A DNA stretch of 64,000 bases, from NCBI GenBank assembly GCA_002366835.1, contig DFBZ01000038.1:1-64000 (forward strand), in the 5' to 3' direction. Below the pieces are notes generated by a model. That model saw only the letters and a program-made list of their open reading frames with translations, did no database searches and had not been told where the DNA came from. Made by a program: the position numbers and the translations under genes. Each line of letters opens with the position of its first letter. Position 1 is the stretch's first letter. Below, piece after piece: positions 15,857 through 24,374 of this stretch. The stretch comes from Gammaproteobacteria bacterium UBA3067. Lineage in GTDB: Bacteria; Pseudomonadota; Gammaproteobacteria; Pseudomonadales; UBA3067.

Positions 15857-16588
15857 CTAAAGTTGCTTCTTTTTCGTGATTCGCAAGGCCCTGCAGCCAG
15901 GGCAGTCCCGAAATTCCAAGTGACTACTATCAACGAAATGCCATATAACAGCGGCAATATATAAGAATAGCCCTCCGTACTCCATGGCAGGTTCGCGGGA
16001 GATGACTTTACTACTTAATATTAAAAGCGCAGCGCAAACTGCCAGTAAGAAGGGTTGGTAACTACCTTTTAAAATTGAGCGGTATATAAACGATACTAGG
16101 GATAATCCGAGCGTAATCAGAATAACGGGAAACAGGTAGGCCGTAAAATTTCGAATGCCAAGCATATCGATGTTGCTGTACCCTTCTTCGTGGCTGTAAC
16201 CCGGCCAGCAAATGGGGCAGTCTAAAGAGGGGATAAGCATCAGTATAAAAAAAGGAATGGTGGCCACTACAAATAAATACCGCCCTCGTTTACTTGGTCT
16301 AAAACTTAGCCAAGTGTTTCGTTCTTGGAAAGCTGTTTCCAATAAATCTGGAGAGGGTGTTGTAATGTGACTCGGCTGCCCACCTTTGGGAGGCTGTAGT
16401 GGTGCGCCGTTTATAAAAACCGTAAGAGGAGGGTAGCCCTTAATGTAATAGGGTGAGCTTTTATCCTTAGGCGACCACTCATGCCAGTGCGGCGGCAGCC
16501 CAAGGCGCGTATACGCAGCAATCAGGCTTGCACGCAGAGATTGAAGTTGGATTTGATCGTTGCCGTAAATCACATCTACTCTGATCAT
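15857..16588 (-). CDS. Thioredoxin-like/MerC-like membrane fusion protein, copy A
   Basis: A 243-residue protein. Residues 1-65 look like a small thioredoxin-like domain without a CxxC site, with LPPHWHEW at 31-38 and a TVFING strand near 56-61. From about 105 there are four membrane helices. The first ends in CPICWPGY (C124, C127), the metal-binding pattern of MerC-type mercury transporters, and a cytoplasmic tail carries CPGC (C229, C232). MerC passes mercuric ions through paired cysteines, so transport or sensing of a thiophilic metal is the natural guess; no mer operon genes are seen. A paralogue with the same layout lies at 40198-40947. Confidence 0.68.
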   Translation of the reverse strand: MIRVDVIYGNDQIQLQSLRASLIAAYTRLGLPPHWHEWSPKDKSSPYYIKGYPPLTVFINGAPLQPPKGGQPSHITTPSPDLLETAFQERNTWLSFRPSKRGRYLFVVATIPFFILMLIPSLDCPICWPGYSHEEGYSNIDMLGIRNFTAYLFPVILITLGLSLVSFIYRSILKGSYQPFLLAVCAALLILSSKVISREPAMEYGGLFLYIAAVIWHFVDSSHLEFRDCPGCRALRITKKKQL

Positions 16589-16775
16589 TGAGAATGCCCT
16601 ATGAGGTCGAAGTACGATTCAAGGGTTCGACTTCACCAGAAATGGCACTTTAGTGCAATGACATGTGGCACGGCTTATAGTAACTTGTCTCCTATCCTAT
16701 AGGGCAAGCAGTGGCCAGTCGGTCGATTGCCAACCTGCAATTGCGTGTTTTGATTAAGGAAGAATGTAAACAGCT

Positions 16776-17285
16776 ATGGTGACATTTACGCTTAACGGAG
16801 AGCAGGTTGCGCTTCAGATTGACCCTGAAACCCCCCTTTTGTGGGCGCTAAGGGAGCAGTTAAAAAGCACCGGCACCAAATTTGGGTGTGGGAAGGGTTT
16901 ATGTGGTGCATGTACTGTCCATATCAACGGGAGTGCAATGCGCTCATGTATTACCCCCGTAAGTAGCATAAACGGAATGGCCGTTACCACCATTGAAGGC
17001 CTTTCGGAATCAAACTCTAACCCGCTTCAACAGGCATGGATTGCCGAAAACGTTCCCCAGTGCGGATACTGCCAGTCTGGTCAGATTATGTCTGCTGCTG
17101 CACTGCTTATGAAAAACCCTAACCCCGATGATGAAGAAATTAACCGCGCCATGTCTGGCAATTTATGCCGCTGTGGCACTTATCCGCGTATTCGGCGCGC
17201 CATTCATCGAGCCGCGAAGAATGCGGCATCTCTTGAGTCGGCTCAAAATGTACGCGCAGATTCCCACGGGAAAATGACGCCATGA
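16776..17285 (+). CDS. iorA: [2Fe-2S] subunit of an isoquinoline 1-oxidoreductase-type molybdenum hydroxylase
   Basis: The electron-transfer subunit of a xanthine-oxidase-family enzyme. 169 residues with both [2Fe-2S] clusters: plant-type Cys 38, 43, 46 and 58, and the C-terminal cluster Cys 96, 99, 131 and 133. No signal peptide, since such subunits travel to the periplasm with the Tat-exported partner. The stop overlaps the start of the large subunit by 4 bases (ATGA). An AAGGAAG lies upstream of the ATG. The true substrate may be an aldehyde or N-heterocycle; isoquinoline is the name of the family, not proof. Confidence 0.9.
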   Translation: MVTFTLNGEQVALQIDPETPLLWALREQLKSTGTKFGCGKGLCGACTVHINGSAMRSCITPVSSINGMAVTTIEGLSESNSNPLQQAWIAENVPQCGYCQSGQIMSAAALLMKNPNPDDEEINRAMSGNLCRCGTYPRIRRAIHRAAKNAASLESAQNVRADSHGKMTP

Positions 17286-19504
17286 GCTTAAACAGACGGG
17301 ACTTTTTGAAAGTTGGGGCGGCCAGTGGTGGGGGTTTGTTGTTATCGGTCGCCCTTTCGGGTTGTGAAAGCGCTCCCGAGGATGACAAAAGCTGGGCAGG
17401 GGATGACTTTATACCAGCGGCTTGGATACGGATATCTTCTGATAATGCGATTACTTTCTACATTGATCGCTCCGAGATGGGCCAAGGTGTGAGCACCTCG
17501 CTGCCAATGCTACTGGCAGAAGAGCTTGATGTTGTTCTTGAAACGGTTAACGTGGAATTTGCTCCTGCCCATCCTCGTTTCGACTCACCTCGTCTTTTTA
17601 TGATGATGACGGGTGGCAGTACGAGCATTGCTGAAAGCTTTTTACCTATGCGGCGTGCCGGTGCCACCGCACGGCTTCTTTTAATAAACGCTGCGGCGCA
17701 ACGCTGGGGCCTAGATTCTTCAGCGTGTACTACAAACAAGGGCAGGGTAATGCACCCTGATGGTCAGCAATCCTTTCATTATGGTGAACTCGCTAGCCTG
17801 GCAAGTACGCTGAGTGTTGATGAAAACAAGGTGAAGCTTAAACTACCATCAGAATACCATTATATCGGCAAGCCCATCCCAAGGCTGGATAACGAAATCA
17901 AGGTGAACGGTCGAGCAGGTTTTGGTATTGACCAGGATCTTCCTGGTTTATTAGTAGGCGTCGTTATTCGCTCCCCCTGGTTCGGCGGATTTGTAAGTAG
18001 TTATGACGCCGAAAATGCCAAAGTCATGGGCGGTGTTCAGGGTGTTGTTCCTATTTCTTCAGGCATTGCTGTTGTTGCAGATTCCTATTGGCAAGCACGT
18101 GAGGCCACAAAATCAGTAATAATAGAGTGGGACAAAGCTAGCTTCTCGGGAGCCAACGAGGGGGATCTCCGCGCAGAAATGCAGGCGCTGGCGGGTGAAA
18201 AGGGCAGTAAGTTGCTCGATATTGGCGATTTCGAAGGCTCTTTTTCTAGCGCCGATAAGACCCTTGCGGCGAGTTATCGGGTGCCGTATTTGGCCCATGC
18301 CACGATGGAGCCTATGAACTGTACCGCTCGTGTGCAAAAAGACCACTGTGATATCTGGGTGCCTACACAAGCACAAAGCAGTGCGCAGGCCCTTGCTGCC
18401 GGAATCTGCGGCTTTAAACTTGAGCAGGTCGCTGTGCATACCACCTTTTTGGGGGGAGGGTTCGGAAGGCGCGCGAAGCAAGACTTTGTGGTGGAGGCAG
18501 TTGAAACCTCTAAGGCCCTTGGCAAACCGGTAAAAATCATCTGGTCGCGCGAAGACGATATGCAGCATGATTACTATCGGCCACCTGCTGTCAGTGTCCT
18601 GAAGGCGGGCTTGGACTCGAATGGCTTCCCTCAGGCTTGGTTTCATAAAATGGTTAATACCTCTGTGGTTGCCGACTCGCTGGAAGGAGGCTTACTCGCA
18701 GGCATGTTCCCTGGATGGGTGCCGTATAGCTTAAAAGATCTGGGGGGTGACCTTGGTGCGAAACTGGTTCGCAATACCAATGAGCCCATTTCCACAGAAG
18801 GTGGCGTGGATATTCCTTATTCTATTCCTCATCAGCGGGTAGAAAGAGTGAAGTTTAACTTCCCAGTGCCATTAGGGTTCTGGCGTTCGGTGGGTCACTC
18901 TCATACCGCTTTTATGATTGAAAGTTTTATTGATGAACTGGCTCACTTGGCTGAGCAGGATCCCTTTCAATACCGATTGAGACTTTTAAAAAATAAGCCT
19001 CGGCATAGCGCTGTACTGGAGAGAGCTGCTGCACTGGCTGGTTGGGGTGCTCAGGTTCCGGCAGGTCGAGCCAGGGGAGTCGCTCAGCACTCCTCCTTTG
19101 GAAGCTATGTGGCCCAAGTGGCGGAGGTGTCGGTGGATAAAAGCGGGGGCTTACGTGTTCATAAGGTGGCGTGCGCAATAGATTGTGGTCAGGTAGTTAA
19201 CCCCGATATCGTAGTGGCCCAAATGGAAAGCGCTATCATATTTGGTTTAACCGCTGCCCTGAAGGGGGAAATTACCATTGAAAACGGAGGGGTAAAGCAG
19301 TCCAATTTTCATGACTACCCTCTGTTGCGTATCGATGAAGTGCCTGAAATAGAGGTGTCCATCATCGATAGCACAGAAATGCCGTCTGGTGCGGGTGAGC
19401 CCGGCACCCCGCCTATTGCACCGGCTGTTGCCAATGCTTTCTTCGCCTTGAGCGGCAAGCGGGTACGGGAGTTGCCTCTGTCCAGCGAGGTCTTAGGTAG
19501 CTAA
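17282..19504 (+). CDS. iorB: Molybdopterin-binding subunit of an isoquinoline 1-oxidoreductase-type enzyme, Tat lipoprotein
   Basis: The 740-residue catalytic subunit holding the Mo-pyranopterin. The N-terminus has a twin-arginine motif NRRDFLK (4-10), a hydrophobic stretch and a lipobox LSGC with C28, so it is probably exported folded and anchored as a lipoprotein. Family segments include DRSEMGQGVSTSLPMLLAEE, GFGRRAK, FWRSVGHSHTAF and a late GAGEPGTPPIAPAVANA. Overlaps iorA by 4 bases, so the two are translationally coupled. No dedicated XdhC-like maturation factor is adjacent; the MoxR/CoxE-like pair at 11110-13591 is the nearest candidate helper. Confidence 0.9.
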   Translation: MSLNRRDFLKVGAASGGGLLLSVALSGCESAPEDDKSWAGDDFIPAAWIRISSDNAITFYIDRSEMGQGVSTSLPMLLAEELDVVLETVNVEFAPAHPRFDSPRLFMMMTGGSTSIAESFLPMRRAGATARLLLINAAAQRWGLDSSACTTNKGRVMHPDGQQSFHYGELASLASTLSVDENKVKLKLPSEYHYIGKPIPRLDNEIKVNGRAGFGIDQDLPGLLVGVVIRSPWFGGFVSSYDAENAKVMGGVQGVVPISSGIAVVADSYWQAREATKSVIIEWDKASFSGANEGDLRAEMQALAGEKGSKLLDIGDFEGSFSSADKTLAASYRVPYLAHATMEPMNCTARVQKDHCDIWVPTQAQSSAQALAAGICGFKLEQVAVHTTFLGGGFGRRAKQDFVVEAVETSKALGKPVKIIWSREDDMQHDYYRPPAVSVLKAGLDSNGFPQAWFHKMVNTSVVADSLEGGLLAGMFPGWVPYSLKDLGGDLGAKLVRNTNEPISTEGGVDIPYSIPHQRVERVKFNFPVPLGFWRSVGHSHTAFMIESFIDELAHLAEQDPFQYRLRLLKNKPRHSAVLERAAALAGWGAQVPAGRARGVAQHSSFGSYVAQVAEVSVDKSGGLRVHKVACAIDCGQVVNPDIVVAQMESAIIFGLTAALKGEITIENGGVKQSNFHDYPLLRIDEVPEIEVSIIDSTEMPSGAGEPGTPPIAPAVANAFFALSGKRVRELPLSSEVLGS

Positions 19505-19734
19505 AGAATCTACTGTGCATCATTTCTTTGGCCATAAAATTACCAGCGCATTCATCCTCGACTAATCCTTAATCAGCGAAACTAAGCTGGATCACGGCTT
19601 GTCGAGATTCCCCGTAACCATGTATGCGACCCCTCTGGCTAAGTAAACAAATGTCCTCTTGAACATAATTTGAACTCGTGTAAGCTGCTGGTTGAAATAT
19701 AACCAGATTTCGGTCTATGAAGGAACTCTCTGTT

Positions 19735-20703
19735 ATGAATTATTTTAAAGAAGTTGTGCTTTCCACTGCATTGATATCTCTTGCAGCTTGCGGGGGTGGA
19801 GACGGCGATAATAAGGTAACTTTTGGTCAGAGCGGTGATCTCCAACTCAGTATTACCGATGCTCCGGTAGATATGGCAGAGCAGGTCAATATCACTTTCG
19901 AAAAAGTAACAGTAAAACCCCTTGATGGCCGCCCGAAAGAACTCGAAGACCTGAAGATAACGACTATTAACCTTCTTGATTACACAGGTGGTGAGAGTGA
20001 GTTGCTGCTTGATACTTCGGATGAAGGACCAGATGCTACTCCCTTGCCAGCAGGCGAGTATGAGTGGATGCGTTTTCATATAAGCGAAGCAAACATCGTC
20101 ATTGATGGTCAACAGTATGAGTTAGACGTACCAAGCGGCGATACTTCTGGACTAAAAGTTAATACCCCCTTTTCAATCCCTGCGAACGACATTGGTTTCT
20201 TTACTATCGATTTTGATTTAAGGCATTCGGTTATCGGCCCTTTCGACTTAAAAGTGGGAGGTGTTGGAACGGGTGAGCAATACTACAAACTGAAGCCCGT
20301 ATTGCGACTGGTTGAGAATAATGACGTAGGCAAGGTAACGGGTACCGCAGACAGCACGCTACTCGCTACTTGCAGTACAGAAGAAGATTTACCCGCAGCG
20401 GTTTATCTTTTTGAGGGCGAGCTGGAAGAAGAAGAGCTTGATGATGTTGATCATGAGGTAGCAGACGAAGACCGTCAGGTAGCTGATTTGATAGATCCAT
20501 TTATGTCGGTTTCACTTTCTTATCATGCTGGTGATGCGGCATTCAGCTTTGGCTTTGTGCCTGCAGGAACCTACAGCATTGTGCTTGCTTGCGGGGAAGA
20601 TAATGCCGATAAAGATGAAGATGAACTCGAGTATGAAGGCTTACAAGAAATAGTCGTCACAGCCGGTGAAATAACCGAAGTTACCCTAATAGATGAGTCA
20701 TAA
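19735..20703 (+). CDS. DUF4382-type lipoprotein
   Basis: A 322-residue predicted lipoprotein. The chosen ATG at 19735 has AGGAA 9 bases upstream and gives a signal peptide with lipobox LAAC (C19) followed by a Gly/Asp-rich spacer; the earlier ATG at 19717 overlaps that ribosome site. Residues 35-190 resemble DUF4382 (LSITDAPVDMAEQVNITFEKV, then a YEWMRF/ANIVIDG block), a family of surface beta-sandwich proteins. The second part has a very acidic stretch (ELEEEELDDVD) and a final beta domain with FVPAGTYSIVLACG. Its role is unknown; binding of calcium or polysaccharide would suit the acidity. Monocistronic with a strong terminator. Confidence 0.75.
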   Translation: MNYFKEVVLSTALISLAACGGGDGDNKVTFGQSGDLQLSITDAPVDMAEQVNITFEKVTVKPLDGRPKELEDLKITTINLLDYTGGESELLLDTSDEGPDATPLPAGEYEWMRFHISEANIVIDGQQYELDVPSGDTSGLKVNTPFSIPANDIGFFTIDFDLRHSVIGPFDLKVGGVGTGEQYYKLKPVLRLVENNDVGKVTGTADSTLLATCSTEEDLPAAVYLFEGELEEEELDDVDHEVADEDRQVADLIDPFMSVSLSYHAGDAAFSFGFVPAGTYSIVLACGEDNADKDEDELEYEGLQEIVVTAGEITEVTLIDES

Positions 20704-20732
20704 CACTCAGATCTAGTTGGTATATATTGACT

Positions 20733-20770
20733 AAGCGGCCTTTGATAAAATATCAAGGGCCGCTTTTTTT
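20733..20770 (+). terminator. Terminator after the DUF4382 lipoprotein
   Basis: A 15-bp stem with one G-T pair (20733-20747 / 20751-20765), a 3-base loop, and a run of seven T residues at 20764-20770. Confidence 0.92.
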
Positions 20771-20920
20771 ATGTTGAGGTTTGTGCAGGAGAGACGGCTT
20801 TCAGAGTGTAAGGTGATGAGAGAGTAGCTTCGCGTCTCCCCTCACTGGAGTTTCTAGGAAACCATAGTTGGGGCACCAAATGAGAAGGGTGCTTATAATA
20901 CTGCTAATTAGCACACTGCA

Positions 20921-21496
20921 TTAGAACTGGTATCTGGCCCCAAGGCTGTAATGGGAAAGACGAAACTCATCGTCATAAGGGCGCCCGTATTCCGCAAAAA
21001 ATATAAGCTGTTTCATAAGTTTGAAGTGCTCCTCCAGGCCCACACCCCAAGCGACCGAATCAAAACTCTCTTCTACTGTTACTCCGCCCATTTCGGTTTC
21101 GGATAGGTCTAGCGTGTTGAAACCCCCAAATAAGTAAACCCGAATACCCTGTTGAATGGGCGATTGAAAGCGTACAAATAGCCCCGTTTGGGAGCCTAAT
21201 TCGATCTCACTACCATCACTGATGGTGTCGGACTCAAGACCACTACTGTAGGTGGCCTCTAGTGCGACATTGGTAAGAAAAAAAACACCGACACGCAACT
21301 TGGCGCTTATTGGGTTGTATTCAATTTCACCGCTTTTAATGGTGTTATAAACACCATCTACGCCAATGTATACGGTTTTTGGGGGAGCAAAAGACAACTC
21401 GTAGGCAAATGAGTTGGCTGAGAAGCTGGGTAGTGAGGTGGCAAAAAGTAGGAGGAATAAGGGGGCTGTAAAATATGTTTTCAATGAGAGGTCCAC
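20921..21496 (-). CDS. Small outer-membrane beta-barrel protein
   Basis: A 191-residue protein with a signal peptide (about 1-27) and eight or so amphipathic strands. It ends in Phe (GARYQF), the usual outer-membrane insertion signal. The pattern of alternating residues and short turns matches OmpA-like or OmpW-like porin-family barrels of unknown role. Monocistronic on the minus strand, convergent with the lipoprotein gene. Confidence 0.72.
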   Translation of the reverse strand: MDLSLKTYFTAPLFLLLFATSLPSFSANSFAYELSFAPPKTVYIGVDGVYNTIKSGEIEYNPISAKLRVGVFFLTNVALEATYSSGLESDTISDGSEIELGSQTGLFVRFQSPIQQGIRVYLFGGFNTLDLSETEMGGVTVEESFDSVAWGVGLEEHFKLMKQLIFFAEYGRPYDDEFRLSHYSLGARYQF

Positions 21497-21735
21497 TTAA
21501 AATACGGGTTGCTAGGGAAGAATCGGAGAGGTTTTACTATTAACCGATTGCAAACCTAGGCATCGGGGTGTCTTAAATAGTAGCTGCAATAATTAAGTCT
21601 ATAGCCGAATTACTTCCAGTTCAAAGCCAATCTGCCTGTATTTTGGTGTTTTATGACCGGCCTCAAATTGGAAGTGGGTGTTGTTGGTAAGCATTGATAG
21701 CTGTATTACATAATTTGCGCGGTCTCGTCGTTCAC

Positions 21736-22146
21736 TTATAGAAGCCGTTTGAGGTGAGGGTAAGCGATAAAACTGCCGCCCCAATACAACAATATGCCGA
21801 ATAAGTCTGCGCCCATATCGGCAAATGAAAAAGAGCGATAAGGAAGCTGCCACTGGACTATTTCAATCAATAAGCCGTAAGCAAGGATTGTAATGGTGAC
21901 CCATTTGACCCGCCCAGGGAGTTGTCGGTCTGTGGACATGTCTGCGAGAAAAGTAAGCACCACGAATGCGAAAATGTGGTTCATTTTATCGTTTGAATGA
22001 CTCACGACGGGGATATTTGTAGAAGTAGTGGCCAAAAAGAATACGCTCACTACACAAATAAGTAACAACAGGCGAAAAAAGTTTTTTGAATTCAAAGTAG
22101 TGTTTTTGTGCTTCTGGCGGAAGGGATTATTATATCGAGATAACAA
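21736..22146 (-). CDS. VanZ-family membrane protein
   Basis: A 136-residue protein with four predicted helices. The conserved VanZ residues are visible: DKMNHIFAF near the start of the second helix (the DKxxHxxxF type), EIVQ at about 96-99 and a following RSFSFADMGADLFGILL block (the R-x-x-xxxD-x-xxN/D-x-xG type). VanZ was named for teicoplanin resistance, but most chromosomal members have no known function. A second VanZ-like domain occurs in the fusion protein at 46909-47871. Confidence 0.78.
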   Translation of the reverse strand: MLSRYNNPFRQKHKNTTLNSKNFFRLLLLICVVSVFFLATTSTNIPVVSHSNDKMNHIFAFVVLTFLADMSTDRQLPGRVKWVTITILAYGLLIEIVQWQLPYRSFSFADMGADLFGILLYWGGSFIAYPHLKRLL

Positions 22147-22222
22147 TGAGCAAATTATAGAGATTAATGTAGCGGCATAGGGCTGAACGCGCCAACTCTA
22201 TGCCTATTCAAATGATAAAAAC

Positions 22223-22591
22223 TCAGGGCTGGCCTTTTCTCAGGGGGTTGCAGTCTTTGATAATGACTTTTCCCTCAAGCAGGTTCCCTTTGGAATATTC
22301 GTTAAATACACAGGTATTGTTTTTGGGATTGTAGTTTTCTATCCATAAGTTATCTTCTTTCCACGTGGCTTGCATATGGAGCTGCCCCTTGGGCACAGAG
22401 ATATGCATGGTGCCACCCCAGTGTTTTACAAATACCTGCTGCAGATTAAAGTAATAAAGCAGAGATCCGGCTCCCAACAATATCAAGCCTGCGGTCCCGG
22501 CAACTTTCCAGTTCTTGGTTTGTTTGCTTAACAATAAAAAAGTGCCAAAGCTGAGAGCGATAACAAGTGCCCAATAAAGATATGTGATCAT
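22223..22591 (-). CDS. Small membrane-anchored protein of unknown function
   Basis: A 122-residue protein with two N-terminal helices (about 3-20 and 29-48) and a C-terminal soluble part with two Cys (CVFNEYSKGN and DCNPLR) likely to face the periplasm and form a disulfide. No family recognised. It lies between the VanZ gene and the MITE-like element, on the same strand as VanZ with a 76-base gap. Confidence 0.55.
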   Translation of the reverse strand: MITYLYWALVIALSFGTFLLLSKQTKNWKVAGTAGLILLGAGSLLYYFNLQQVFVKHWGGTMHISVPKGQLHMQATWKEDNLWIENYNPKNNTCVFNEYSKGNLLEGKVIIKDCNPLRKGQP

Positions 22592-22629
22592 TTGTATTCA
22601 ACCTTCCATCTGTTAGTGTCTTGATTTTA

Positions 22630-22777
22630 TATAGGGCATCTCTAAAAATTAGAATTTTTATTTGAGAGCAAGGAAGCACCGCACGGAAACCCGCAGTGTA
22701 CAAGGGCTACATGAGGAGTTGAGTACGGAGCTGACGCCGCTATCGGGTAAAAAGACAATTTTTAGAGATGCCCTATA
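22630..22777. mobile_element. MITE-like element, copy 1, upstream of glpK
   Basis: 148 bases bounded by a perfect 21-base terminal inverted repeat (TATAGGGCATCTCTAAAAATT at 22630-22650 and its complement at 22757-22777). No coding frame of note. A second copy with the same orientation lies at 42001-42147; aligned by eye they differ at about 19 positions (roughly 87 percent identical). The TA at the outer edges suggests a TA target site as used by IS630/mariner-type transposases. It ends 73 bases before the glpK start. Confidence 0.85.
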
Positions 22778-22780
22778 GTA

Positions 22781-22808
22781 TTGCTATGTAAGGATGACTG
22801 TCTATATT
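22781..22808 (+). promoter_or_regulatory. Candidate sigma-70 promoter for glpK
   Basis: TTGCTA at 22781-22786 and TATATT at 22803-22808 with a 16-base spacer, starting 4 bases outside the MITE-like element and 43 bases before the chosen glpK start. A prediction by eye only. Confidence 0.35.
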
Positions 22809-22850
22809 AGTGATAAATTTTAGAAAGAAAAAATGGCAGGGAGCTGGAAA

Positions 22851-24332
22851 ATGAATCAATTCATCTTGGCGATCGACCAAGGCACCACAAGTTCTCGTGC
22901 AATTCTATTCTCCCCAGAGGGGGAAGCCATTGGAAGTAGCCAACAGGAGTTTAAGCAGTATTACCCAGAGAGCGGCTGGGTAGAACATGACCCAGAAGAA
23001 ATTTGGACTACAACACTGGCCACTTGCCGAGCAGTGATCAAACAATCAGGTCTAAGCGCCTCTGAAATCAAGGCGATTGGTATCACCAATCAGCGGGAAA
23101 CAACCTTGCTTTGGGATCGCCGCAGCGGCAAACCTTTGCATAACGCTATTGTGTGGCAGGATCGTCGCACCACTCAGATGTGCGAGAAGTTGAAAGCGGA
23201 TGGAAAGGAGTCCTTTATTCAGGAAAAAACCGGCCTATTGCTTGACCCTTATTTTTCCGCCAGTAAGTTGGTATGGCTTCTGGATAATGTTCCAAATGCG
23301 CGTGAACTGGCTGAACAGGGGCAATTAGCATTCGGCACGGTGGATACGTTTCTACTCTGGCGCCTTACGCACGGTCAGTCCCACTATACCGATGCAACAA
23401 ACGCTTCCCGCACCATGCTGTTTAATATTCATGATATGCAATGGGATGAGGATTTACTGGCACTGTTTGGCATTCCCGAAACCCTGCTACCCAAAGTAAA
23501 AAACAGTGCTGACAGCTTTGGTGTTACAAATCGCACATTGTTTGGAGAAGAGATTCCCGTTACGGCGCTTATTGGTGACCAGCAAGCAGCCCTTGTGGGC
23601 CAGGGCTGCTTTGCACCGGGCATGGCTAAAAGCACCTATGGAACGGGTTGTTTTCTCATGCTGAATAGCGGCAATAAACCTTTAAAATCCACCAATCAGT
23701 TATTAAGCACCGTTGCCTATCAGATTAATGGAAACACGACGTATGCCCTGGAGGGCAGCATTTTTATAGCCGGTGCAGTGGTGCAGTGGCTAAGGGATGC
23801 TCTAAAACTGATTGACTCAGCGGAAGAAACAGAACGACTCGCAGTAAAATGCGGCCATGTAGAGGATGTTTACGTGGTGCCCGCTTTTACTGGGCTGGGG
23901 GCGCCTCATTGGGACCCCGATGCACGTGGGGCTATTCTGGGTTTAAGTCGAGATACCGGCATAGAAGAAATTGTTACGGCAAGCTTACAGTCCGTCGCTT
24001 ATCAAACAAAAGATTTGCTCAACGCAATGATTAATGACGGTGCGCAATTATCTACAGCGCTTCGAGTTGATGGCGGCATGGCCAATAACCGCTGGTTTGT
24101 GCAGTTTCTTGCTGATGTGCTGGGGCTTGAGGTGGATATTCCCGAGTCGGTAGAAAGCACTGCTTTGGGTGCAGCCTATATGGCAGGCTTGGGAGCAGGG
24201 ATTTATCAGTCTTTAGAGGAGCTGAAGGAGCTTTCTCAAGGTAAGCAGCGCTATCAGCCGCAAATGGATGAAGCCAAGCGTGAAGCACTTTATACTGGGT
24301 GGCTCACAGCCCTGCAGAGAGTGAAATCTTAA
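22851..24332 (+). CDS. glpK: Glycerol kinase
   Basis: Phosphorylates glycerol to glycerol 3-phosphate with ATP. From the ATG at 22851 the protein is 493 residues, normal for bacteria; GGGAG lies 8 bases upstream, while the in-frame ATG at 22833 would add six residues before the conserved start AIDQGTTSSRAI. Family segments include ITNQRETTLLWDR, NAIVWQDRRT, GDQQAALVGQ, STYGTGCFLM, and VDGGMANNRWFVQF. No glpF or glpD is adjacent, so uptake and oxidation must be encoded elsewhere. The MITE-like element lies just upstream and may influence expression. Confidence 0.96.
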   Translation: MNQFILAIDQGTTSSRAILFSPEGEAIGSSQQEFKQYYPESGWVEHDPEEIWTTTLATCRAVIKQSGLSASEIKAIGITNQRETTLLWDRRSGKPLHNAIVWQDRRTTQMCEKLKADGKESFIQEKTGLLLDPYFSASKLVWLLDNVPNARELAEQGQLAFGTVDTFLLWRLTHGQSHYTDATNASRTMLFNIHDMQWDEDLLALFGIPETLLPKVKNSADSFGVTNRTLFGEEIPVTALIGDQQAALVGQGCFAPGMAKSTYGTGCFLMLNSGNKPLKSTNQLLSTVAYQINGNTTYALEGSIFIAGAVVQWLRDALKLIDSAEETERLAVKCGHVEDVYVVPAFTGLGAPHWDPDARGAILGLSRDTGIEEIVTASLQSVAYQTKDLLNAMINDGAQLSTALRVDGGMANNRWFVQFLADVLGLEVDIPESVESTALGAAYMAGLGAGIYQSLEELKELSQGKQRYQPQMDEAKREALYTGWLTALQRVKS

Positions 24333-24374
24333 TCGGCAGTTCGTTCTACATCGAAGGAAAGCAGCTCTCCTAGC

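Noticed and set aside
21599..21853. Minus-strand frame of 84 residues overlapping the VanZ gene
   Set aside because: Overlaps VanZ by over 100 bases in another frame, basic composition, no family.
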